Source: Bacteroidales bacterium (GTDB taxonomy: Bacteria; Bacteroidota; Bacteroidia; Bacteroidales; F082). From it: 38,186 nucleotides of DNA. Made by a program: the position numbers and the translations under genes. This document shows, in pieces, positions 1 through 6,632 of this stretch. The notes under the pieces are model-generated. The model did not search any database, was not told the DNA's origin, and saw only the letters and a program-made list of their open reading frames with translations. The stretch lies in NCBI GenBank assembly GCA_017549605.1, contig JAFYUH010000108.1, forward strand, positions 1 to 38,186. The letters are read 5' to 3'. Positions within the stretch are counted from its first letter, which is position 1. Every line of letters begins with the position of its first letter.

Positions 1-131
1 CATCTTTGAGCTCTTTGACATCAGGTCGTGGTACATTCACAATGGAATACGCAGAATACGCTCAAGTTCCAACTGACGTTCAAACAAAACTCTTGAAAGC
101 TTACGAAGAAAGCAAGAAAGACGAAGATTGA
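1..131 (+). CDS. fusA: Elongation factor G, C-terminal fragment
   Basis: This is the last 42 codons of a gene entering from the left edge, read from base 3 and ending in TGA at 129-131. The residues SLTSGRGTFTMEYAEYAQVP match the domain V end of translocation GTPase EF-G, where a 'SLTSGRG..TMEF..Y..VP' segment precedes a short charged tail (here ESKKDED). EF-G drives ribosomal translocation and recycling. Bacteroidota often have more than one EF-G-like gene and this fragment cannot say which paralog it is. A strong terminator follows 20 bases after the stop. The gene converges on mnmA. Confidence 0.85.
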   Translation, partial: SLSSLTSGRGTFTMEYAEYAQVPTDVQTKLLKAYEESKKDED

Positions 132-150
132 TAAAATCTCCTCTAAATAC

Positions 151-185
151 AAAGAGTCCCGCGAAATTCACGGGACTCTTTTTTT
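151..185 (+). terminator. Rho-independent terminator after EF-G
   Basis: An 11-bp perfect stem (AAAGAGTCCCG at 151-161 with CGGGACTCTTT at 171-181) encloses a 9-nt loop and runs into a T tract. It ends the EF-G transcript. The opposite strand has only a short T run, so it is a weaker terminator for mnmA. Confidence 0.9.
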
Positions 186-190
186 ATATC

Positions 191-258
191 TACGAAAAGA
201 TACGAATAAGCACTAATCGAACACTAATAAGATTCGTGTGAATTCGTGAAGATTCGTG
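191..258. repeat. Decamer-period intergenic array (ATTCGTG type)
   Basis: Between the EF-G terminator and the mnmA stop lie TACGAA at 191 and 201, CACTAAT at 211 and 222, and ATTCGTG at 232, 242 and 252. Spacings are 10 or 11 nt. CACTAAT/ATTAGTG and TACGAA/ATTCGTG look like variants of one degenerate word in two orientations. It belongs with the other short-period arrays of this window but has a longer period. Confidence 0.7.
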
Positions 259-268
259 GACAAAGATT

Positions 269-1330
269 TCAATCAATCACTCCGCTGCCTAAAACTACCG
301 GATCTGTTTCGTGGTATATGATACCGAACTGTCCTGCAGCGACTCCTGAGATTGCTTCGTCGGAAATGATTGTCAAGCCTTTTTCTGTGAGCTTTAAATT
401 ACCCATATTGAATCCAGGCTGATGTCTTATCTTATAACGAACTCTTTGTCCGTCAGTCAAAGTGATGGCTGGATTCATCGCCATAACGTCAACCAAGTCA
501 ATGTTATTTGTATATTGTGCTATTGGATCATAACCTTTAGAGACGTAGACGAGATTACGTTCTGTGTCTTTCTTGACAACGAACCAAGGGCCGCCACCCA
601 AGCCGAGGCCTTTTCTCTGACCGATGGTATGGAACCAGAAACCCTTATGTTTTCCTAGTTTCTTGCCTGTCTCCATCTCAATGATGTCGCCTTCTTTCTC
701 ACCTACATACTCTCTAATATAATCGTTGTAGTTTATCTTACCCAAGAAACAGATGCCTTGAGAATCGTGGCGTTGTGCGCTTGGCAGTTTATGGAATTCC
801 GCCAGTCTTCTAACTTCCGACTTTGGCAGCTCACCGATTGGAAACATCGCCTTGGAGAGCTGGTGGTAAGTTATTCTGGCGAGGAAGTCGGTCTGGTCTT
901 TGAAAGTATCCACTGCTGTGCCGAGCCATGATACGCCGTTTTCATCGTACCACTGACGAGCATAATGGCCAGTAGCGATTCTGTCAAACTGGTAGCCCAT
1001 CTTTTCTTCAAAAGCGCCAAATTTAATCATACGGTTACACATCACGTCCGGGTTAGGAGTTAGACCTTTACGCACAGAGTCCATAGTATAACTCGCAACA
1101 CGCTCGTAATATTCTTTTTGTAGATCGACAATATCAAAAGGACAGCCGTATTTCTTAGCGATATATGTAGTAATCTCGATATCTTCTTCAGACGGACAAT
1201 CCATAAGGTCGTCCTTGCCTTCAAGACCTATTTTAATGTAAAAGATATGAGGGTTATAACCTTGTTCTTTCAAGATTGGAACCATTACGGAGCTGTCGAC
1301 GCCACCGGATACCAAAGCAGCAATATTCAT
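269..1330 (-). CDS. mnmA: tRNA-specific 2-thiouridylase MnmA
   Basis: MnmA adds sulfur to U34 of tRNA Lys, Glu and Gln, using ATP to adenylate the base and sulfur from a persulfide relay. The 353-residue product has the PP-loop SGGVDSS (8-14), the nucleophilic cysteine in PDVMCNRMIKF (C98), a second catalytic cysteine in SQGICFLGK (C194), and the GHYAR and TIGQRKG segments of the family. The length is normal. The frame can be extended to a TTG at 1333, but the ATG at 1330 gives the usual N-terminus (MNIAALVSGG). It is the last gene of a minus-strand cluster, 11 nt after the VanX-like peptidase. Confidence 0.96.
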   Translation of the reverse strand: MNIAALVSGGVDSSVMVPILKEQGYNPHIFYIKIGLEGKDDLMDCPSEEDIEITTYIAKKYGCPFDIVDLQKEYYERVASYTMDSVRKGLTPNPDVMCNRMIKFGAFEEKMGYQFDRIATGHYARQWYDENGVSWLGTAVDTFKDQTDFLARITYHQLSKAMFPIGELPKSEVRRLAEFHKLPSAQRHDSQGICFLGKINYNDYIREYVGEKEGDIIEMETGKKLGKHKGFWFHTIGQRKGLGLGGGPWFVVKKDTERNLVYVSKGYDPIAQYTNNIDLVDVMAMNPAITLTDGQRVRYKIRHQPGFNMGNLKLTEKGLTIISDEAISGVAAGQFGIIYHETDPVVLGSGVID

Positions 1331-1341
1331 CAAGCCAGATT

Positions 1342-2172
1342 TTATTTAATATTAACAGATTTTATTTCAGTTTTAATGACACTCACATAGCCTATATTCT
1401 CAAACTCTTTCTCAACAGCGCCATAAATAGCACCATTGCGTTTGCCATTATATGCTGACCATGACTTATCACCATAAGAGAAGTGCCACCATCTTGTAGG
1501 ATCATTGACAAATTTCTGAGACTTCATAAACTTCTTCAACATCTTACGGTTTGCTTTCTGTTCTTTGGTAAGACTTCCGTTATTATGTGTCTCATGGACC
1601 TTTGTTCCGAAGTCAAGGTCATTGCGTTCAACATCGCAAAGAGCTATATCCACGGCAGCGCCTGTGTCATGACCGCCCATATTAGCCTTAGGGCTAGACA
1701 CTTTTGAATTCACGAGATTAAGAAGCTCTGCTCGATTCATCTGAGGATTTTCTTTTGTCATTCTTTCTTCCTCTTGCTTCCATACATTATAGATGGCAAT
1801 ACGTGAACGAAATGCGCTATAGACCTTCAAACAAACACCTTCAGGAAGTTTGTCAGCTACCTTATATAGTTTCATCGCCACAGATTTTCTCAACAACACA
1901 GGATGTTCCAATGTAGCGTCATTAAGAAATATCTTAGGATGCTTAACCAGATCCACCAAAGGCTCGTAACATTCTCTGACGTGAATGTTTGAGATATAAA
2001 TTTTAGATATTCTTTCCCTTATACCCAATTTATATGACAGATAATTGAGATAAAATTTCACTTTGTATCTGTTTCTTTTATTTCGTAAATATAAAAGCGC
2101 TACTACAAGAAACGATACAAGCAATATGCAAACCGATACCTCTATTAAATTATGTTTAATGTATTCTATCAT
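1342..2172 (-). CDS. Membrane-anchored VanX/DdpX-like M15 peptidase, catalytic Glu replaced
   Basis: This 276-residue protein has an N-terminal membrane anchor (about residues 10-29) and a C-terminal domain like D-alanyl-D-alanine dipeptidases (MEROPS M15D). Visible signatures are YSAFRS (118-123), the zinc motif GGHDTGAAVDIAL with ligands H168 and D175, and PTRWWHFSYGD with ligand H230. In VanX the glutamate three residues before the last histidine (ExxH) is the catalytic base; here that position is R227. The zinc site therefore looks intact but catalysis may be lost or changed. ATG 2172 begins 2 nt after the xth stop; a TTG at 2178 is less likely. Cotranscription with xth and mnmA is inferred. 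Family assignment is firm to M15-like level; the substrate is unknown. Confidence 0.8.
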   Translation of the reverse strand: MIEYIKHNLIEVSVCILLVSFLVVALLYLRNKRNRYKVKFYLNYLSYKLGIRERISKIYISNIHVRECYEPLVDLVKHPKIFLNDATLEHPVLLRKSVAMKLYKVADKLPEGVCLKVYSAFRSRIAIYNVWKQEEERMTKENPQMNRAELLNLVNSKVSSPKANMGGHDTGAAVDIALCDVERNDLDFGTKVHETHNNGSLTKEQKANRKMLKKFMKSQKFVNDPTRWWHFSYGDKSWSAYNGKRNGAIYGAVEKEFENIGYVSVIKTEIKSVNIK

Positions 2173-2174
2173 TT

Positions 2175-2939
2175 TCAATCATTTAATTCTATTACAATAG
2201 GACAATGGTCAGAGAAGTTGACCTCAGGCATGATGCTAACGGATTTCAATTTCTCATTAAGATTTTCTGTCACGATATGATAGTCGATACGCCAGCCTTT
2301 GTTATTCTGCTTTGCATTGGCGCGATAACTCCACCAGCTATAATGATGAGGTTCCTTGACGAGATGACGGAAACTATCGGTATATCCGTCACTGAGGAAT
2401 TCTGTAAACCACTGTCTTTCTTCTGGCAAGAATCCAGATGACTTGGCATTGCGTATAGGATCATGGATGTCGATGGCTTCGTGACAGATGTTATAGTCGC
2501 CCGATATCACAAGTTGAGGGCGAGATTTTCTCAGTTCGTTGACGTAAGAGCGGAAGAAATCGAGCCATTTCATTTTAAAGTCCTGGCGTTCATCGCCGCT
2601 TGTTCCAGAAGGATGATATACGCTCACCACTGACAAATCACCGAAGTCGGCTCTGAGGAAACGGCCTTCGTCGTCATATTCAGGATTGCCCATTCCATAG
2701 ACAATATTATCAGGAGTTATCTTGGTAAGGATAGCCACGCCGCTATAGCCTTTTTTCTTGGCAGGGAACCAGTAATGCTGGTAGCCAAGCATCTCTATCT
2801 CCATAAGAGGAATCTGGTCTTGAGTAGCTTTAATTTCTTGAAGACAAACGACATCAGGCGAATTAGCTTCCAACCATTGAAGCAGCCCCTTTGAGATAGC
2901 GGCTCTTATTCCGTTAACATTATAACTAAAAATCCTCAT
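2175..2939 (-). CDS. xth: Exodeoxyribonuclease III / AP endonuclease
   Basis: This 254-residue protein belongs to the XthA/ExoA endonuclease-exonuclease-phosphatase family, which cuts DNA 5' of abasic sites in base-excision repair. It shows MRIFSYNVNGIRAA at the start, the metal-binding glutamate in CLQEIKA (E35), SGDYNICHEAID, YSWWSYRANA and the C-terminal NFSDHCPIV with the catalytic Asp-His pair. The open frame runs upstream to 2990, but starting at ATG 2939 gives the standard N-terminus and leaves the -7 promoter element at 2957-2964 outside the gene. It heads the xth / peptidase / mnmA unit. Confidence 0.96.
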   Translation of the reverse strand: MRIFSYNVNGIRAAISKGLLQWLEANSPDVVCLQEIKATQDQIPLMEIEMLGYQHYWFPAKKKGYSGVAILTKITPDNIVYGMGNPEYDDEGRFLRADFGDLSVVSVYHPSGTSGDERQDFKMKWLDFFRSYVNELRKSRPQLVISGDYNICHEAIDIHDPIRNAKSSGFLPEERQWFTEFLSDGYTDSFRHLVKEPHHYSWWSYRANAKQNNKGWRIDYHIVTENLNEKLKSVSIMPEVNFSDHCPIVIELND

Positions 2940-2956
2940 TACAATAATAGTTTCTG

Positions 2957-2964
2957 CAAATATA
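2957..2964 (-). promoter_or_regulatory. -7 promoter element for xth
   Basis: Minus-strand TATATTTG is an exact match to the Bacteroidota TAnnTTTG element, 17 nt upstream of the chosen xth start. No TTG lies at the ideal -33 spacing. Confidence 0.55.
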
Positions 2965-3007
2965 AAAAATATTTGTTCAAAAATGCCCACGTTACAGATT
3001 CATTTTT

Positions 3008-3015
3008 TATATTTG
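3008..3015 (+). promoter_or_regulatory. -7 promoter element for the ClC gene
   Basis: TATATTTG matches TAnnTTTG exactly, 20 nt before the GTG at 3036. With the minus-strand element at 2957-2964 it makes a compact divergent promoter region. No good -33 TTG is visible. Confidence 0.55.
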
Positions 3016-3035
3016 AAGACTTAAAATTGAACATT

Positions 3036-4829
3036 GTGAAAATAAAAATAAAGGCTCGTACCGTATTATTGGCGCAGAAGATTAACAGGTGGCGACATAC
3101 ACACATGTCGGAGAAACAGTTTATGTTGCTGCTTAGTATTCCTACAGGTTTCCTTGCTGGTCTATCTGCTATCATTATCAAAAAACTAGCCCACTATATC
3201 AGGGATTATTTTTATAACGTAGCGACTCACGAAGATCAATACGGACTGTTGTTTTTCATCCTTCCAGCCGTAGGTATTCTGTTCACCATCATATTCTGCC
3301 GTTACATACTGAAGAGAGACGTAGGTCACGGCATCCCGGGCATCTTATATGCCATACAGAAAAACAAAGGTGCGGTGAAGCCATACAACACCTTCGCATC
3401 CATCATCACCAGTGCTCTGACAGTAGGCTTCGGCGGTTCCGTCGGACTTGAAGGTCCATCGGTATCTACTGGTTCAGCCATCGGTTCCAACATAGGACAG
3501 TTGCTTCGCCTGAACCAGAAAAACATAGTGGTGCTCATCGGTATGGGTTGCGCCGCAGCTCTGGCGTCAATCTTCCAGGCTCCTATCACCGGCATCATCT
3601 TCGCCATTGAAGTGTTTATGATAGACATCTCTATGGCCTCATTGATACCAATCATTGTATCTTCATTCGTGGCCATCCTGACATCATATTATTTCTTAGG
3701 AAGAGCCTTCGAATATACCATCACTACCAGCACAGCCTTCATGCCTGCGAACTCATTGTTCTATGTAGGTTTAGGTCTTTTCGTAGGATTAGTCTCAGCA
3801 TATTTCATGTATATCTATTTCAAGGTCGACAAGAGATTCAAGAAGATAGAATCACCTTGGATGAGATTCGCATTAGGCGTAAGCGGATTGGGCATCTTGA
3901 TCTTTATCTTCCCTGCTTTATATGGTGAAGGCTACGAAGCCATCAACGCTGCTCTCAACAACGAGAGCTCCATATTATTTGAAAACAGCATATTCTCTGG
4001 TTTCCAAGATAATAAATGGATAATCCTTGTGCTGATGCTTGCCATCATCTTCCTCAAGGCCTTTGCCACCTCGTTCACATTCGCTGCTGGAGGAGTGGGA
4101 GGCACATTCGCTCCAGCCTTGTTCTTAGGCGCATTCTCGGGCATGTTCTTCGCAACTCTCGTCAACACCCTCGGACTCGGTTCTCTCAACATCACCAACT
4201 TCGCACTCGTCGGTATGGGAGGCGTCATCGCCGGCATGCTGCACGCTCCTCTGACAGGCATCTTCCTTATCGCTGAGATAACAAACGGCTACTCACTTAT
4301 GGTGCCGATGATGATAGTGTCAGCCTTATCATACGCCATCAACAGAGTGTTCTTCAAAGACTCCATCTACACAAAAGCAGTCAGCGACAAAGGCGTACGC
4401 GTGTCTCATAACAAAGACATCAGCATCCTTAATATGATAACCGTCAACAAACTCATCGAGACCAACTTCAAGACGATAAGACCAGAGCAAACATTACGCG
4501 ACCTATTGCCTATCATATCTACTTCAACAAGAAACATATATCCCGTAGTGGATGAAAACGGCAACTTCAAAGGTCATGTGCTCTTCGACTCAATACGCAA
4601 AATCATCTTCGACCCTGAACAATATGACACCACTATAGAAGATATCATGCTTCTCCCTGACTATCTCGTCACCACTGAAGACAGCGCAGAGGAAGTGGTA
4701 AAGAAATTCGAACGCTCCGGCAACTATAACATCGCCGTCGTCGATGGAAAGAAATACCTAGGATATATCTCAAGAGCTTTGATATTCACAACATATCAAG
4801 CAACATTGAAAGAGATTTCGGATGATTGA
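3036..4829 (+). CDS. ClC-family chloride channel/antiporter with C-terminal CBS pair
   Basis: This 597-residue membrane protein carries the ClC signatures in order: GHGIP (97-101, in place of GSGIP), GLEGP with gating glutamate E139, and GGVGGTFAPALF (the GxFxP loop). Two CBS domains follow at about 467-590 and probably bind adenine nucleotides. In the exchanger ClC-ec1 the internal proton glutamate follows a first glutamate (EE); here the pair is E192-V193, and valine at that site is what ClC channels carry. It may therefore be uncoupled or a channel; this is inference. The open frame begins earlier at TTG 2973, inside the promoter region. GTG 3036 is chosen because it lies 20 nt after a -7 element and gives a family-like N-terminus. 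Confidence 0.92.
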   Translation: MKIKIKARTVLLAQKINRWRHTHMSEKQFMLLLSIPTGFLAGLSAIIIKKLAHYIRDYFYNVATHEDQYGLLFFILPAVGILFTIIFCRYILKRDVGHGIPGILYAIQKNKGAVKPYNTFASIITSALTVGFGGSVGLEGPSVSTGSAIGSNIGQLLRLNQKNIVVLIGMGCAAALASIFQAPITGIIFAIEVFMIDISMASLIPIIVSSFVAILTSYYFLGRAFEYTITTSTAFMPANSLFYVGLGLFVGLVSAYFMYIYFKVDKRFKKIESPWMRFALGVSGLGILIFIFPALYGEGYEAINAALNNESSILFENSIFSGFQDNKWIILVLMLAIIFLKAFATSFTFAAGGVGGTFAPALFLGAFSGMFFATLVNTLGLGSLNITNFALVGMGGVIAGMLHAPLTGIFLIAEITNGYSLMVPMMIVSALSYAINRVFFKDSIYTKAVSDKGVRVSHNKDISILNMITVNKLIETNFKTIRPEQTLRDLLPIISTSTRNIYPVVDENGNFKGHVLFDSIRKIIFDPEQYDTTIEDIMLLPDYLVTTEDSAEEVVKKFERSGNYNIAVVDGKKYLGYISRALIFTTYQATLKEISDD

Positions 4830-4833
4830 TGAT

Positions 4834-4863
4834 AGTTAGGAGTTAGAAATTAGGAATTAGGAG
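4834..4863. repeat. Heptamer array (GTTAGGA type)
   Basis: Four perfectly phased 7-nt units run from 4835 to 4862: two GTTAG units (GTTAGGA, GTTAGAA), then ATTAGGA twice. The array fills the gap between the ClC stop (4829) and the leader of the exosortase-like gene and is followed by a T8 tract. Confidence 0.8.
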
Positions 4864-4891
4864 TTTTTTTTGTTAACTTAAATCACAAATT

Positions 4892-5479
4892 ATGAATTAC
4901 GTAAAGAAAATAAAAGAATTATATAAAGACAAAAGATACACTTCAACAATCGATGTCGGATTGTTTATTTTGCTTATATTCAGTTTTCATTTTTTATTTT
5001 TAGGCTGGCAAGCCGTGGATTATTTTCCTATAAGCGGTCTTATCGCCAAGCTCTTTGACTCAGCATCGGAATTACTATTCAATCAGAGCATTTGGGTATT
5101 GGAGCATATATTCAGAATTGATTTCATAACTCACAATCATATCATAGGGGTGATAAACTGCAACGACGTATATTCCTTTATCAACGTAGCTCCTGAATGT
5201 ACCAGTCTGAAACAATGGCTTCACTGGGTCTTCCTTATGTTACTTTTCCCTGGTCCATGGAAACATAAGTTATGGTACATACCACTCGGTCTCGTCATCA
5301 TAGAATGGATTAACGTAGTGAGAATCGTCGGTATCGCTCTCTTTATGATACCTTTCCCTGCACACTTCAATTTCTTCCACGATTATTTCTTCAAGACCTT
5401 ATTCTACTTATGTATTTTCCTTATGTGGGTTGTTTGGGTAGAGAAGTTTTTACATAAAAAAGAAAAAATTAAAAATTAA
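4892..5479 (+). CDS. Exosortase/archaeosortase family protein (XrtF-like)
   Basis: This 195-residue polytopic membrane protein has the catalytic signature of exosortases, the transpeptidase-like enzymes that cleave and re-anchor proteins with PEP-CTERM-type tails. Visible are the cysteine in PECTSLKQW (C103), the arginine in INVVRIVGI (R144) and the histidine in FFHDYFF (H163), each beside a hydrophobic helix. The segment KLWYIPLGLVIIEWINVVR closely resembles the flavobacterial XrtF subfamily as I recall it. About 5 membrane segments are predicted by eye. No partner gene or obvious tripartite sorting-tail substrate lies in the window, although two probable T9SS substrates do. It is 4 nt upstream of the ROK gene, so cotranscription is likely. 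Confidence 0.8.
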   Translation: MNYVKKIKELYKDKRYTSTIDVGLFILLIFSFHFLFLGWQAVDYFPISGLIAKLFDSASELLFNQSIWVLEHIFRIDFITHNHIIGVINCNDVYSFINVAPECTSLKQWLHWVFLMLLFPGPWKHKLWYIPLGLVIIEWINVVRIVGIALFMIPFPAHFNFFHDYFFKTLFYLCIFLMWVVWVEKFLHKKEKIKN

Positions 5480-5483
5480 ACAT

Positions 5484-6569
5484 ATGGATTCAAAAAGTAT
5501 CATCTTCGTCCTCGATGCCGGCGGCACAGGATTCAAATTCTCAGCTGTACAAGATTATAAAGAAATAATCGAAGCATTCACTATCAAGACTGCATCCGAC
5601 ACTTTAGAAGAACAGCTCAACAAGATCATCGAAGGTTTCCGTCGCACAGAAGAGTTATGCGGCAGCAAGCCAGCAGCTATCAGTTTCTGCTTCCCTGGTC
5701 CAGCCGACTATCCTAACGGCATCATCTGCGACCTCGCCAACCTCCCATTATTCAGAGGTGGCGTAGCTCTTAAAGACATGTTGGAAAACGAATTCAATGT
5801 TCCAGTATATATCAACAACGACGGCGACCTGTTCGCTTACGGCGAGGCATTAGGCGGCGTGCTTCCAGAAATCAACGCTATGCTTGAGAAAGCTGGCAAC
5901 CCTAAGAGATACAAAAATCTCGTCGGTCTCACACTCGGCACTGGCTTCGGTGGCGGCGTGGTACTCAACGGCAGACTCCTTGAAGGCGACAACTCAGCAG
6001 GCGCAGAAGTATGGTGTATGAGAAACATATTATATCCTCAGACCAGTGCAGAAGACTCTATCAGCATCAGAGGCGTTCGTCGCGTATATGCTCGTGAAGC
6101 TGGAATCGAATTCAACGAAGCGCCACAGCCTTTCGACATCTACGAAATCGCTCTCGGCAATAAAGAAGGTAACAAAGAAGCAGCTCTCAAAGCATGGGAC
6201 GAATTCGCAACAGTATTGGCAGACATAATCGCCAACATCGCTACAGTGATAGACGGCATCGTGGTTCTCGGCGGTGGCCTCTCAGGCGCATCAAAGATCT
6301 TCATGCCTAGAGTCGTTGAACTCCTCAACACCGCATATCCAGGATTGGACGGAAATAAAATCCCAAGAATGGAAATATCAGCATTCAACCTCGATGACGA
6401 AGATGGTCAAAAGGCATTCACTGAGACATCAGGCAAGATGATAAAAGTCCCATTCTCAGATAAAGAAGTCTGGTACGACCCATCAAAGAAAATCGGTATC
6501 ACAGCAACGAAACTCGGAACATCATCAGCGGTATGCATCGGAGCATACGCCTTTGCGATGAATAAATAA
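5484..6569 (+). CDS. ROK-family sugar kinase-like protein
   Basis: This 361-residue ASKHA-fold protein shows the phosphate-1 loop DAGGTGFKF near the N-terminus, FCFPGPADY, the catalytic Asp region NNDGDLFAYGEA, TLGTGFGGGVVLNG and GGGLSGASKIF. These place it in the ROK group (glucokinase, N-acetylmannosamine kinase and similar). It lacks the family's usual zinc cluster (CxCGxxGCxE), and the ExGH histidine appears replaced within GAEVWCM. There is no N-terminal DNA-binding domain, so it is a kinase-type rather than a repressor-type ROK protein. The sugar substrate cannot be read from the sequence. The codon use (many GGC, GAC, ATC) resembles that of neighbouring trkA and pgk. Confidence 0.85.
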   Translation: MDSKSIIFVLDAGGTGFKFSAVQDYKEIIEAFTIKTASDTLEEQLNKIIEGFRRTEELCGSKPAAISFCFPGPADYPNGIICDLANLPLFRGGVALKDMLENEFNVPVYINNDGDLFAYGEALGGVLPEINAMLEKAGNPKRYKNLVGLTLGTGFGGGVVLNGRLLEGDNSAGAEVWCMRNILYPQTSAEDSISIRGVRRVYAREAGIEFNEAPQPFDIYEIALGNKEGNKEAALKAWDEFATVLADIIANIATVIDGIVVLGGGLSGASKIFMPRVVELLNTAYPGLDGNKIPRMEISAFNLDDEDGQKAFTETSGKMIKVPFSDKEVWYDPSKKIGITATKLGTSSAVCIGAYAFAMNK

Positions 6570-6575
6570 AATGTA

Positions 6576-6599
6576 GAGACGTCACCCCTGTGGCGTCTC
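6576..6599. repeat. GAGACG hairpin in the ROK-nitrilase gap
   Basis: GAGACGTCAC (6576-6585) pairs with GTGGCGTCTC (6590-6599) with one G-U wobble and a 4-nt loop. There is no T run, so a terminator role is doubtful. From memory it resembles GTAGAGACG-type intergenic palindromes of Bacteroidota and cyanobacteria; this was not searched. Confidence 0.6.
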
Positions 6600-6604
6600 A
6601 ATAA

Positions 6605-6632
6605 TTGACAATTTACAATTGACAATTTACAA
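6605..6632. repeat. Heptamer array (TTGACAA/TTTACAA) ending on a start codon
   Basis: Four exact 7-nt units alternate TTGACAA and TTTACAA. The final A of the last unit (6632) is the first base of the ATG of the nitrilase gene, so the array replaces the whole leader. Confidence 0.85.

Noticed and set aside
2973..3035. Upstream TTG start for the ClC gene (21 more residues)
   Set aside because: It would place the exact -7 element at 3008-3015 inside the coding region and adds residues unlike the family N-terminus.
3326..4261. Two open frames (about 110 residues) opposite the ClC gene
   Set aside because: They are antisense to conserved ClC motifs and rich in Ala, Pro and Met from the codon bias; there is no independent support.
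5484..6569. ROK transcriptional repressor (NagC/XylR type)
   Set aside because: No N-terminal helix-turn-helix is present; the protein starts directly at the phosphate-binding loop.
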